DNA from: Rutpela maculata
Taxonomy: Eukaryota > Arthropoda > Insecta > Coleoptera > Cerambycidae
Assembly: GCA_936432065.2 (NCBI GenBank)
Contig: OW386290.2
Location: 144,285,677 to 144,349,676, forward strand
Length of the DNA stretch: 64,000 bases
Direction of reading: 5' to 3'
The notes under the pieces were generated by a model. It ran no database searches and was not told the origin of the DNA. It saw only the letters and a list, made by a program, of their open reading frames with translations. Numbering within the stretch: the first letter of the stretch is position 1; each line of letters opens with the position of its first letter. Position numbers and translations under genes: made by a program. Shown one piece after another: positions 43,660 through 54,893 of the stretch.

Positions 43660-46020
43660 CATAATTAACGAATTTAATGTTTTTTTATCAGGAAATAATT
43701 TTGACATTCTATGTATAAATGAACATTGGCTTCTAAATGATGAGATAAAATATGTAAATATCAACGACTATAATCTAGTTTCTTGGTTTTCTAGGACTAT
43801 TGCTATTCATGGAGGCACTGCAATATACTGTCTAAACATTTTATCACATAAAAATAAAAAAATCATTGTAACTGGTGACTTCAACGTACCCTATCACAAT
43901 CCAGATAAAAATACTATCTCATTGACTAATTTATTAACATCCTTCGGACTTTTTGCATTGAACAAATCTCCCACCCGTAACTCTAGTTGTCTTGATAACA
44001 TATATGTAAATTTTCCCCAGGAGTATTGTAAAATAAGTATTATGAACCCTAGATTGTCAGATCATCTAGGTTTAAGTTTAATGATACAAAATTGTAAACA
44101 AAAAAATTCCTACAAAAGAGTTAATTTTAGACCAATCACTGACGCAGGTTTATTCGAATTAAATGACCGCCTAAAAAATACAGACTGGAGTTTTGTTAAT
44201 GATGCCACTTTAACAGTTGAGTACAAATTTGAAACATTCTTAAATATTATTACTTCTACAGTGGAATCTGTATTTCCTGAAAAGTCAAAACTTCTTTCAT
44301 CTAATAAAAGAAGCAAAATTAAATGGTTCACTGATAACTTACGCCAGATGCGAGATACTTTAAACCTGTTACAAGACATGTATAAAGCAAATCCTACTCC
44401 TCACTTAAAATCTTTAATAACTGATAAAAAAATCCATCTACAAATCAGAATTGAAAAAAGCAAAAAGATTGCACATGATAAATATATTTCACAAAGCAAG
44501 AATCCGAATAAAGCAATGTGGAACATCATTAATAATGAAAAACAGTCTCGTAATCCACACATAGCTTCTGATATTACTTCAAATGATTTTAATAATTACT
44601 TTGGTACGGTTGCTAGTCGTACAATTAATTCATTACCTCCATCCAACAACAATTTTGAACTTTATTTAAGCAACACTGACCTAAAGGGGCTAGACAGTAC
44701 TTTTAATTTTTCGGAAGTATCTTACTTACAAATTTTAGACATAATTAATGACTTAAAAAACACAAATAGTAAAGATGCATACAACATAAACTTACAAATT
44801 CTAAATTCAATCAAACACCAAATTTTTATTCCACTAACTAAACTTATAAATCAATGTATTAAAAGTAATATTTTCCTCAAAATTCTTAAAGTATCAAAAG
44901 TAATACCCATTCACAAACAGGGAGATGTGAAAGATCCTGCTAATTACAGACCGATTTCTATCATACCATTTTTGAAGGGGTCTTAAAATTGCATATAACA
45001 AATTACTTTGAGAAGTTCAACTTGTTCAATAACTGTCAGTTTGGTTTTAGAAGTAAATTGTCGACTATCCATGCTATTAACTCTTTGACAGACTCAATCA
45101 ACAGAGGCTTTGAACAAAACGAAATATTATACGCCCAATTTTTGGATCTAAGCAAAGCATTTGACTGTGTATCCCATGATATATTATTGAAAAAACTTCA
45201 ATTTTATAAATTCTCTGCTGACAGTCAAAAGCTACTCGCATCGTACCTTGAAAAAAAATGTCAGTATGTGAATTACCAAAATATGAATTCTGGTTTCATA
45301 AATATTAAATTTGGAGTACCTCAAGGCTCCGTATTGGGTCCAACTCTTTTTCTCATTTTCATAAATGACTTACCCAACAATACTGTTTCGGCAAAATCTG
45401 TTTTATTTGCTGATGACACCACTTTATTAAACACAAACCAGGATATCAATGCATTGCTGTCCAATGTGCGCGAAACTCGGTCAACTATTCAGGACTGGTG
45501 TCTATCAAATAAATTAATGTTAAACGAGAAAAGGACGCAAACAATGATTTTCAGTTTAAGACAGTACATAATAGATGACATAAATATAGTATCCATGGAT
45601 TGTATTAAATTCTTAGGAGTTCACGTGGACAACAAGTTAACTTGGGAAAAACATGCAAATTTTCTGTGTGATAAGATGGCTAAAAATTTATTTCTTTTAA
45701 GACACCTAGTGAACTGCGTGTCCCAGGCAACATTATTAGCAGCATACCATGGACTAATCCACTCTGCAATCAGCTATGCAATTTTTGCCTGGGGTCACTT
45801 TTCCCATTCTGCTGCTGTTTTTGCTATGCAAAGAAAAGCAGTTAGAATAATTGCCGGGTTAGGATACAGAGATGATTGCAGAGATTCTTTTAAAAAACTA
45901 AATATCCTAACCCTGATTAGTACATATATATTGCAGTGTCTCCTTTACGTCAAAGAAAATGAAACAATGTATACACCACGTGATCAGATCCACTCATACT
46001 CTACCCGTAATAAAGATCAT
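43660..46020 (+). pseudogene. LINE ORF2 (endonuclease-reverse transcriptase), one deletion and one frameshift
   Basis: The endonuclease begins with F-D-I-L-C-I-N-E-H-W-L (catalytic Glu), reaches G-G-T-A-I-Y-C and then jumps at about 43840 to I-V-T-G-D-F-N-V-P, so about 60-70 residues are deleted; R-L-S-D-H-L-G follows near 44055. The reverse transcriptase runs K-V-I-P-I-H-K-Q-G-D, N-Y-R-P-I-S, then a small deletion near 44970 shifts the frame and causes a TAA at 44984-44986. The next frame (44989 on) carries C-Q-F-G-F-R, A-Q-F-L-D-L-S-K-A-F-D, G-V-P-Q-G-S-V-L-G-P and the active site L-F-A-D-D-T-T, ending near H-S-Y-S-T-R-N-K at about 46015. It then continues in frame into an unrelated CXC segment. 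CR1/jockey-group. Confidence 0.85.
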
Positions 46021-46606
46021 TTGACAACAGAGGATCCAGCAGCACCTGAAGCTGTCGTTAACCTCATTTGTTGCACATGTACAACTGGATGTGGGAACAG
46101 ATGTGGCTGTCGAAAGGCAGGAATAATGTGTACAAGCATTTGTCACAACTGCCATGGCGAATGCTTGAATGGTGTTACTACCAACCACGAAGAAGACTTT
46201 GATGACCCTGATGATCCCGATGTCATAAACCTTGAAAAAGCAGATCATTCAGTGCAAATAACAAACACTGAACATTTGGTACATAAAGGTCAAAGAAATG
46301 TGCTTGCTGGAACCAGAAGTCAGGTGAGATTGCACATTTGTATTTTTTTTATTATTCATTTACCTTGCAATAGTATACATAAATCGGTTGTCATGTTCAT
46401 ATGTTGTTTTACTGGTCGCTTACTCCTTTCTTATATTTACTTCTTCTGTTTTATTTATTTCTTATGTACTTTCTTTTACTTACATGTTTTTATTTGTATA
46501 ATCTCATGCATACTTACCTATTGTTTCAGGCAGCAAGTGTAGAAGCTGGCCAAGATAATCAAATTGCAGGGCCTTCTACCAAGAAGAGATTCAGAGCTGA
46601 TTGATT
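46020..46606 (+). CDS. CXC-motif C-terminal exons fused in frame to LINE RT
   Basis: From about 46023 the open frame leaves the LINE and encodes T-T-E-D-P-A-A-P-E-A-V, a cysteine cluster (C-C-T-C-T-T-G-C-G-N-R-C-G-C-R-K-A-G-I-M-C, with more Cys after it) of CXC spacing, and an acidic stretch (D-D-P-D-D-P-D). At 46323 a GTGAGA donor follows T-R-S-Q; the acceptor TTTCAG at about 46529 leads to a short last exon ending T-K-K-R-F-R-A-D and TGA at about 46604-46606. Reading through the donor gives only low-complexity Leu/Tyr/Phe sequence, supporting a real intron. The same two-exon ending occurs at 11752-12629. CXC motifs bind zinc and often DNA; a nuclear role is inferred from the basic tail. Whether any transcript exists is unknown. 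Confidence 0.45.
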
Positions 46607-47130
46607 TTTCTGTACAAAATTTTCCTTGGAATAACCTCAGGATTTTGTTTGTTCATATATTTCATTGTTTAATATACCTACATCATGTGCCTCATCAATA
46701 TACATCATAAGTAACATACATCATGTGCTTTTTATACAAAGTTGTGAAGTTTATCTCCTCAATTATCCTTAGTATACAAAAATGTAGGTAAACCATATGT
46801 CAAATATTATTACAAATGCCATATTGTACCGCCCTAGCGTGGTTTTTCACAAAACGCTCTCTTTTAGCGCCTGTAACTCGGGAACCATGTAGCAAATTTG
46901 ATAAGCCTTAATTATGTATATAATCAACTTTTGCCTCCGACCAACGGTTCTCGAAATATTAACGAAAAACCAAAGAAAGTGCCCTATTTCCGCTAATTGC
47001 CGCTAGAGCTCGCCTCATATTCATGAGGACTTTCGGTATATTCATTGTTAGGTGCCTCTAAATAAGTGTGCGAAGTTTCAAAACTTTTGGATTTTTCAGG
47101 AGGTTGGGTCATTTTTTGAGGTTTTTTGAC
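46607..47130. other. Intergenic, noncoding
   Basis: No gene. Contains GCCGCTAGAGCTCGCC near 47000, similar to the inner edge of the inverted repeats at 11216-11237. Confidence 0.4.
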
Positions 47131-47513
47131 TGGATTATATATAGTATTTCAATTTTGTATGGGTTTTCGTTTTCGAACGCGCTTACCTTCAAACGATCTG
47201 TATAAAGGGTTTCTTCGTCGTTTCGTTCCTTTTGGCTTCACTTCTCTTTGTAGCATCCAGCAGTAATCTGCTAGCATGTTGACGTCCCATTTACCCCGAA
47301 ATCGATGTTCAAAGTCTTTGAAATCTTGGTGGAATCTTTCTCCTTGCTCTTCGCTGAAGTCGCCGTTATTTTCTGGAAACTCATCCAGGTGTGAATCGAG
47401 AAAGTGCAATTTCAAACTCATCATACAACCTAACTTTTCGTAATTCTTTATCATTTTTGACACAATGTTTCTGTAGTCTGGATCTTTGGTATTACGGAGA
47501 AATTGTTGGACAC
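47131..47513 (-). pseudogene. C-terminal fragment of TE-like gene (KLHFLDSHLDEFPEN family), inverted copy
   Basis: Minus-strand frame (47149-47463, open upstream to about 47513) encodes N-Y-E-K-L-G-C-M-M-S-L-K-L-H-F-L-D-S-H-L, then F-P-E-N-N-G, E-E-Q-G-E-R-F-H-Q-D, W-D-V-N-M-L-A-D-Y-C-W-M-L-Q-R and a basic end. I recognise this as the C-terminus of a protein found in many arthropod genomes in TE-like copy numbers; its function is not known to me. An inverted, longer copy lies at 47790-52540. Confidence 0.6.
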
Positions 47514-47708
47514 GTCAAAAATCGGGTTTTTTCATATATATCTCATTTTTTCAGGATACCTTCGTGGTATATAGTATTTGAATTTTATATTGGTTTTCGT
47601 AATGAAAGAACTGAGTAAAATTAGAAATAGATGCAATATGTATGTTTTTGTAAAAATAAATAAAAATGTGTTCCATAAAGAAAAGTACACTTTTTTGACA
47701 ACTATAAT

Positions 47709-48127
47709 TTGTGCATGTTCGATGGCAGGGACAGATTAAATCATTACAAAACGAAGGTGTGGGAACCCAGAACGTCTCTCATCCCTGGATCCAAGAATAT
47801 TATAAATGAACCGCTTGTCAGCACTTCTAAAATTCTCATTCCTCCCTTGCACGTTAAGCTTGGGCTAATGAAACAATTTGCGAAAGCTCTTAACAAAGAT
47901 GGTCAATGCTTTAAATATTTGAGTAATTTGATGAGTTACAAATCTGATGCTAAACTGAAGGAAGGTATCTTCGTTGGGCCAGGAGATTCGAACTTTATTT
48001 AAGGACCAAGAATTCGTTGATTCTATGAATTAAGTAGAAAAGGCGGCATGGTTAAGTTTTAAGGACGTGTCCACAAAATTTCTCGGTAATACAAAAGCTC
48101 CAGACTACAGGAACATTGTATCAAAAA
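47709..48127 (+). pseudogene. TE-like gene fragment, part 1, interrupted by LINE
   Basis: Encodes I-L-I-P-P-L-H-V-K-L-G-L-M-K-Q-F and G-I-F-V-G-P; a frame break near 47990 is followed in another frame by D-P/F-V-D-S-M-N-S, A-W-like and D-Y-R-N-I-V-S-K-M-I traces up to the LINE tail at about 48128. In the related minus-strand copy the last words run straight into N-Y-E-K-L-G-C, which here is found only at 52286, beyond the LINE. Confidence 0.6.
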
Positions 48128-48315
48128 TGATAAATAAATAAATAAATAATTTATTCATCCTGTAAGACCATACAAATTTGGTATAGGACAAGTCAAGTCA
48201 CTATATCACGAATGAATACAAATACATAGAATAAAATTACATAAGTATATAAAACCAAACGAACATACGTACAAATAAATAAAAATTACAAATATTGTCC
48301 TGACAGTACAAACTT

Positions 48316-51152
48316 TCAGTAGTTTAAGTATTCAGTTACACTATAAAATGATTCTTGTATTAAAAAATCTGTTACATGCTTTTTAAAACTATTAATATTT
48401 TTTACACGTTTGAGATGTTCTGGTAACTTGTTATAGATATGTATACCCATATATACAGGATTTCTTTCAAATACAGACAAGTTATGGCATGGTGTACATA
48501 GATTCTCTGCGCCTCTAGTATCATAAGTGTGATAACTGTTATTTTTAATAAACATTTCCTTATTTTTCTTCACAAAAAGTAATATTTCTAATATGTATAT
48601 ACATGCTAATGTAAGGATTTTTAATTCTCTGAATAATTTTTTGCAAGGTGAGAAGCGTGACACTCCCGAAATAGATCGAACTGCTCTTTTTTGCAACCTA
48701 AAAACTCTAATACTGTGGTGGGAACAACCCCAAAATATTATAACATATTTAATTCTTGAAAAGAATTGAGCATAGTAGTAAGATATCATAACTTTTTTAT
48801 TTGTTAATTCTCTCAATCTATACAATGCATAAGTTACTGGATATAGTTTTTTACATAATACATCAATATGCGTTTCCCATTCTAAATTATTCTCTAAGTG
48901 TACTCCTAAAAATTTTACTTCGTTTACTTGTGCTATTGATTTTCCATTATGTTTTAATAAAAATGACTGATTCATTACTTTGGACCGAGGCGTAAAGTTT
49001 ATAAAAAGTGTTTTATCTATATTTAAGAATAATTTATACTTATTGAACCATAAAGTAAATTTGTTAAGCAGCATTTGAGTATTTTCTATAACATTGGATA
49101 TATAATCACTAGAACATAAGACGCTGTTGTCATCGGCAAACATCACCAAGTTTCCATCAGATATATTTGGCAGATCATTTACAAATAATAGAAACAACAA
49201 AGGCCCAAGCACAGACCCTTGTGGCACTCCATATTCAATGTTTAGTTGATCAGATCTAATTTTATCTACTAACTGAGACCTTCCTGCCAGATATGATCCT
49301 ATTAAATCATTGATTTTGCCTCTCATACCATACACAGCTAGTTTTGCAAGAAGTATTTCATGATCAACTAAATCAAAGGCTTTACTCAAGTCCATAAACA
49401 ATCCAACACTTTTTTATTATTGTCAAGGTTTTCATACAGCGTATTTAGGAAATCAAATATTGCAGTCTGTGTAGATCTTTTTTGTCTAAATCCATGTTGC
49501 GCAGAATGTAAAATATCATATTTAGTAAGGAAACTTATTATTCTAGAAGATATTACTCGTTCAATAATTTTGGACAACGTAGATAACAATGAAATTGGCC
49601 TGTAATTTTCCACTTTGGAAGTATCTCCTTTTTTATGAATTGGTACAACTTTTGCTACTTTTAAAATGTCTGGGAATGTACCTTCCAACAACATCATATT
49701 CACTAAATAAGTCAGAGGAGCTGAAATATGATAGACACAGTATTTTATTATGTTAGCGCTAATGTCACCCACACCAACAGAATTCGAGTTTTTTAAGCTG
49801 ATTATTATATTAAACAGTTCTGCTTCACTAACTGGATCAATGAACATAGTTGGAATATGCATATTATTATTAGGCTCGACAAATTCAATATTATCAGGTA
49901 TTTTACAATGAAGTTTTCCTGGCATCTCAGTAAAATATAGGTTAAAGTGGGACGCAATTTCCTTGGTATCATATATGTTTTTGTCTTCTGTTTTAATTTC
50001 TTTAATACTATTATGATTTTTGTTCTTATTTTGAATTGTATTGTTAATGATATTCCATGCTGCTTTAGATTTATTTTCTGCTTTAAAATAAAGATTATCG
50101 TTATACATTTTCTTTGCTGCTTTGAGTACCACCCTGTAGATACGTTTATACTCTTTATAAAGTTTTATATCATTAGAATCACTAGTAAATATCATTTTAT
50201 TATAGAGCTCTTTTAGTTTTCGACTGGAGATGCTAATACCTCTCGTAATCCACGGTTTTTTATTATTATTTTTTGGACACAGATTTTTGAGTGGGAAAGC
50301 AACGTCAATGTAATGTCTTAATATATTAACAAATACTTCAAATCCATTATTAACACATTTACTACTATATACTTCATGCCATTTTTCCTTGGATATATAG
50401 GACAAAAACGTATCATAATAATATTTACTAAGTGATCTTGTAGTGATATAATTTTTTTCAACATTGCTCTCAATATCAACATTAAACTCTAATATTTGAG
50501 CAGAGTGGTCTGATAATGCATTATGCACTACATTACACTTTATATCAGTAAAATTTAAATTAGTACACATGTAATCAATGCCTGTTGCAGAGTTTTTGTA
50601 GATCCTTGTTGGTTGATCTATCAGTGTATCAATATTATAAGAATAAAGCAAATCTTGTAATTCTTTGGATGCATTTATCTTCAATACGTTATCTGAATTT
50701 AGTTTGTCAATATTTAGATCACCACATAATATTATTTCGGTTTTACTGTTGGTACACAAAAATTTCAGAATTTTGTCTAATTCCTTGAAAAATAATTTCA
50801 AATTGTTGTCAATTGGGGATCTATATATTGATATTATCTTAATTATTGACTGAGACAAAGTAATTTCTATTCCACACACTTCAATTATCTTTTCTTTGCA
50901 ATATTTTTTTAGGCATTCGATTTCTTTGATATTATCTTTCAAACTATTTTGACAAAAGATAGCGGTACCATAATTTTTAAACACAGATCTACAGAACATA
51001 CTGCATAAACTATAACCATTAATATTTAAACTGTTAATTTCATATTCATTTAGCCAATGCTCGGAAGTGCAAACAATATTAATATTATTCGAATTCAACA
51101 AAACTTCTAGGTGCTCGATTTTGTTTCTAATGCATTGTAAATTTTGATGCAT
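48316..51152 (-). pseudogene. LINE ORF2: APE endonuclease and reverse transcriptase
   Basis: Two abutting frames (51152-49386 and 49401-48316) together about 945 codons, the usual size. Endonuclease: S-E-H-W-L (catalytic Glu), I-L-C-G-D-L-N-I-D, A-L-S-D-H (His-Asp). Reverse transcriptase: K-V-V-P-I-H-K-K-G-D, E-N-Y-R-P-I-S-L-L, A-Q-H-G-F-R, then after a one-base shift at about 49395 F-M-D-L-S-K-A-F-D, Y-G-V-P-Q-G-S-V-L-G-P and the active site M-F-A-D-D-N-S-V. C-terminus has the Y-H-T-Y-D-T-R motif and ends normally at 48316. No RNase H. All catalytic residues are present; a single frameshift is the main lesion. Confidence 0.88.
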
Positions 51153-51194
51153 AACTTTAAACTTATTATTTTTAAGACTTGTTTTGTTTAATTG

Positions 51195-52262
51195 CTATTG
51201 ATTAGTGTCTGTAACTATTTTTATTTTTCTTTTTGATGCTTCTATTTTCCTTAAATAAACTGGGCAAGTGGTGTCAAATATAGTATGATCTGTTCTTAAA
51301 TTTAGTTTTAACTTATCATTAGCTTCTATACAGTTACAACAGTTATATATATCATTTACACAATTTTCAGTTTTATGATCGTGCTGGCACATTTAAGACA
51401 TCTTTCTTCTCTTTGACATTCACTCGCTTTATGATCATAGTCACCACACTTAAAACACCTAAAAACAGGAACATACTCAAAAACGCGACATATGGACCAC
51501 CCTATGCTCAGCTTTCCTTGATTTAAGATTTTATAGGATGTGAGTGGATCACATTCTACAATCGCCATATACTTTGATTTCATTTTTCTCACTACTTTAA
51601 CATCAAGTAAAATATCATCATGATCCAGAAACGAGTTTTGTTTTCCGATTATATCTTCCAGTACTTCTTTATCTAAGGTCCCCTCTAAGTCAACAATTTT
51701 AATTCTAGGATTTTTTTGTTCAGGTGTTTTAATTTCATAAGTTTTTTTTAACTTTTTTTTCAGCTGCACTCTTTATTTTTTCAACCTCCTCCTTACTTTT
51801 GCATTTTATTAACACTCTGGTGTTCCTAATTTGTGTTATTCCAACTTCTAATTTTGCAGGATTTAAAGCTTTACGTATTACTTCTTTAGTGACTTTGCTT
51901 TCCTGTTTTGCCTTGGGTTTTATAACTACCACTTCTCCCGCTGCTTCAGCATAACTTTTTTCCTTCATGGTTTTGAGGTTTTCTTTTCGCTCAGAGCTTA
52001 TTAACATATTACCAAAATCTTCTAATTTTTCTTTGACTGCACTTTTAAGGTCATCCATTTCCTTTTTCATATTAATAGTTGAATCGAGATAACAAATACA
52101 AAAGTCGCAAAACCATTTAATATTAGCATTTTTTCTAATTACATGAGCTTCATCTGTATTTAAATTTACACACTCTGGGTGGAACTTTTTTTTACAGAGT
52201 CCGTCACACTGCATTAAATTTTGTTTAATTCTTCCCTTACATTTTCCACATTCATCGGCCAT
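51195..52262 (-). pseudogene. LINE ORF1: PHD finger, coiled coil and zinc knuckles
   Basis: The first frame (52262-51735) starts M-A-D-E-C-G-K-C-K-G with C-x2-C, C, C, H-P-E-C and W-F-C-D-F-C spacing of a PHD-type zinc finger, followed by a Lys/Glu-rich coiled-coil stretch. A frameshift at about 51750 leads to a second frame (51769-51356) with an RRM-like region and the knuckle C-F-K-C-G-D-Y-D-H-K-A-S-E-C. A further shift near 51380 leads to C-x2-H-D-H-K-T-E-N-C and C-C-N-C (to 51195). It would bind LINE RNA as a chaperone; PHD-bearing ORF1s are known in CR1-like LINEs. Confidence 0.8.
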
Positions 52263-52285
52263 CGTACGGTTTACGTATTTTTTTA

Positions 52286-52540
52286 CGAAAAGTTAGGTTG
52301 TATGATGAGTTTCAAATTGCACTTTCTCGATTCACACCTGGATGAGTATCCAGAAAATAACGGACTTGAGTATCCAGAAAATAAGACTTTGAACGTCGAT
52401 TTCAGGGTAAATGGGATGTCAACATGTTAGCAAATTACTGCTGGATGCTACAAAGAGAAGTGAAACCAAAGGGAACGAAACGACGAAGAAACCGAGCATT
52501 CGAAAACGAAAACCCATATAAAATTGAAATACTATATATC
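52286..52540 (+). pseudogene. TE-like gene fragment, part 2, beyond the LINE
   Basis: Continues the gene from 48127: Y-E-K-L-G-C-M-M-S-F-K-L-H-F-L-D-S-H-L-D-E-Y-P-E-N-N-G, then a 20-bp internal duplication (GAGTATCCAGAAAATAA-type repeat at 52327-52385), a deletion and frameshifts; I-T-A-G-C/Y-C-W traces follow. Reverse-complementary to 47131-47460. Confidence 0.6.
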
Positions 52541-52714
52541 ACGCACAATGATTGGGTATCCTGAAAAAAACAGATTTTTGACAGTTCTTTTGATTTTCTC
52601 AGTGTTTTCATCACTGACCCCAAAATTTGACTCCAGATTCGGGATCAGCCGAAAAAATTACTTGATAAGCAGACCACTGGAACACGCTATGTGTTCATGC
52701 AAAAACGCGACATC

Positions 52715-53289
52715 CAGGGGCGGCTCAAGGTAAATTTTCCATCCGGGCGGAAGCACTTTTTGGCGCCCTTTCCTAAAGTCATCACGGACGTACTTCATAC
52801 TAAAGTACAAACTGTTTATCGCCTGATGGGGGGGGGGGGGGAGTGCAAATAGAAATCCGAAAAAAAAATTTTTCCACCTCATCCAGCGGAATGCTATTAG
52901 AAATCTGAAAAATTTTATCACCTCATGGGGGGGGCGGGGGATGCAAAAAAAAATTTTCCACCTCATACAACGAGATGCTATTAAAAATCTCAAAAAAAAT
53001 TTTATCGCCTCATGGGGGAGGTTCAAATAGAAATCCAAAAAAAAAAAATTTTTATCGCCTCATGGGGGAGGTGCAAATAGAAATACAAAAAAATTTTTTC
53101 GCCTCATGGAGAAAATACAAATAGAAATCCAAACAATTTTTTTTTCCGCCTCATGATGGAGTACTATTAGAAATCTGAAAAAAAAATTTCTCACCCCAGG
53201 CTATTAGAACTCTAAAAAAAAAATTTTTTTGCCCTCAATTTGGCACCCCAGGCAGCCGCCCGGGTTGCCCGGCCCTTAAGCCGCCCCTG
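52715..53289. mobile_element. hAT-type non-autonomous element, 575 bp
   Basis: Exact 8-bp duplication GCGACATC at 52707-52714 and 53290-53297. Ends CAGGGGCGGCTCAAGG and, from the right, CAGGGGCGGCTTAAGGG. The interior is about nine ~48-bp tandem units of the form CGCCTCATGGGGGAGG...AAATAGAAATCC followed by A and T runs (52805-53230). No transposase. Confidence 0.88.
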
Positions 53290-53671
53290 GCGACATCCAT
53301 GAAAAACCCGATTTTTGACAGTTTTTTTTTTTTGGTTTTTCTCAGTATTTTCATCACTGACCTTCAAATTTGACTCAACATTTGTGATCAGCGGGAAAAA
53401 CTACCCAAAAAAGGTGTACGCAGGCCATCGTAACACGCTATGTATTCATGAAAAAAACGTGATATCCATAAAAAAAAAACATAGTATCCGTCGTCAAAGA
53501 CGCGATTTTTTACGTTTTTTTTTTATTTTCCTCAACATTTTGACAATTAGCCCTGGGTTCTAACAATATATTCGAGGTCAGTGGGGCAAAAAAGCATAAG
53601 AAACATACATGCAGCCTAGCTGAACACGCCACATGCATATTTTACCACCCAAAAAATCATAAAAACCGCTG

Positions 53672-54319
53672 CCCAAGGAATCACTACTTCCACATCCAGA
53701 TTTTCTATCCAAGTCACTCACAACAAAAAAATTTTGTATTTGGAAATAATTGTTTATGGAACTTCAATAATATAATATTTGAAATCCTCTACCCCAAAAA
53801 CCCATAAAACGATACCCCACATCGGTAGTGGGGGGTGGTGGTAAAGATAAAGTAAAAAAATATTATGAGGTTTCTGGTTCTTGTACACACACTAAATCAT
53901 ATTTTTTTTCATCCCCTTTAATAATGGGTTGAGGGTGGTAATGGGGTGGCTAATGCTAACATTTTTTTTTGAGACCTTAGCTTCTCTTGTATATACTAAA
54001 TACCAATTTTATGAACTCTTACCTGCTTGATTTACCTATTTATCCCAAATTTACCCCAATTTACCCCCCAACCCTCCAACGGAACAAGATGAAAATATAA
54101 TCTAGTTCTAGATCTCGTTAAAGTACATATATGTACCAAATTTCAAGTCAATATCTCAAACAGTTCCAGAGTAAACGTGCGCACAAAAAAAAGTTACAGA
54201 CAGACAGAAACTTTTTTCGCTCAAACTTAAAATCTCGACGTTTCATAACATTCTAAGCCTATTTGAACAATAAAAATTTTTTGTCGTTAGGTACTATACT
54301 TCCACTGGATGTGGAAGTA
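53672..54319 (+). repeat. Dispersed repeat family A, complete copy
   Basis: TACTTCCACATCCAG (53686-53700) and its exact complement (54305-54319) lie near the two ends. The interior matches 7004-7440 and, at the start, 933-1036 and 5346-5437. It sits inside the tandem array at 52545-54480. Superfamily not identified. Confidence 0.7.
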
Positions 54320-54432
54320 AAAAACGCGTTTTTTGACAGTTTTTCGGGTTTTTCTCTATAATATGCCCATTAACCTCCCATTCTGACTTCAGATTCGTAA
54401 TCAGCGGGAAAAAATACTGAAGAAAAGTATAT

Positions 54433-54893
54433 TCAGATCTCCAGTTCAAATAACTTTTTTTTATGAGCCTGTGTAAACATTCCAAGGCTTTGGAATATTG
54501 TGAATACCTTCGTCGGATAATCGCCAAATACGCGTTTGGTAAACACTGCTGTTAATATGCTCAATAAAGCAAGCTCTTGATGGTGGAATCGAAGAAAAAT
54601 CAACTTTAGTGTCAATTGATAAAGACAAATCTTTATCACCTCATTTCTGTCTAATGGCAATTAGTAAATGAACGAAGGCCCAGTAATGCCGAACATTTTT
54701 GAGGTCCATACTCTTCTGCTAATGCGAATATGTTAATAAGCCTTCTTTTATTGCCAAATCCGGTATCAAAGAGTAATTTACATTTAATTTTATTGGAATG
54801 AGCCAGCAGAATCCAAAAGATGTCACCACTATCAACACTTTTAACCCTAATCTCTTCATAACCCATTGCTACCATTTTCGAGATAAATGTCAA
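54433..54893 (-). pseudogene. MSGCDTTS/CXC-family remnant, central part
   Basis: The first minus-strand frame (54893-54651) includes V-D-S-G-D-I-F-W-I-L-L, L-F-D-T-G-F-G-N-K-R-R-L-I-N-I and A-L-L-G-L-R-S-F-T-N-C, the region that in family members runs into the G-C-D-T/S-T-S motif; here it breaks at N-C-H and a stop. A shifted frame (54660-54433) continues without clear motifs. Flanking DNA matches 42905-43480 in reverse orientation. Confidence 0.45.

Larger units (their letters stand above)
48128..52285 (-). mobile_element. Nearly complete LINE (CR1/jockey group)
   Basis: A minus-strand element with ORF1 (about 51195-52262), ORF2 (48316-51152) and a ~190-bp 3' UTR ending in a TAAA/ATAA-rich tail at 48128-48150. 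The insertion point is known: the inverted copy at 47131-47513 shows the uninterrupted sequence across the junction. ORFs are broken only by a few single-base shifts, so the copy is young compared with the other LINEs here. Confidence 0.85.
52545..54480 (+). repeat. ~160-190-bp tandem repeat broken by two insertions
   Basis: Units share GATTTTTGACAGTT, TTTCATCACTGACC, AAATTTGACTC, GATCAGC(G)GGAAAAA and CACGCTATGT(G/A)TTCATG. They begin near 52560, 53300, 53490 (diverged) and 54325. The hAT element at 52715-53289 and repeat family A at 53672-54319 interrupt the array. A related unit lies at 43380-43475 (reverse) and 47515-47560 (reverse). Confidence 0.6.
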
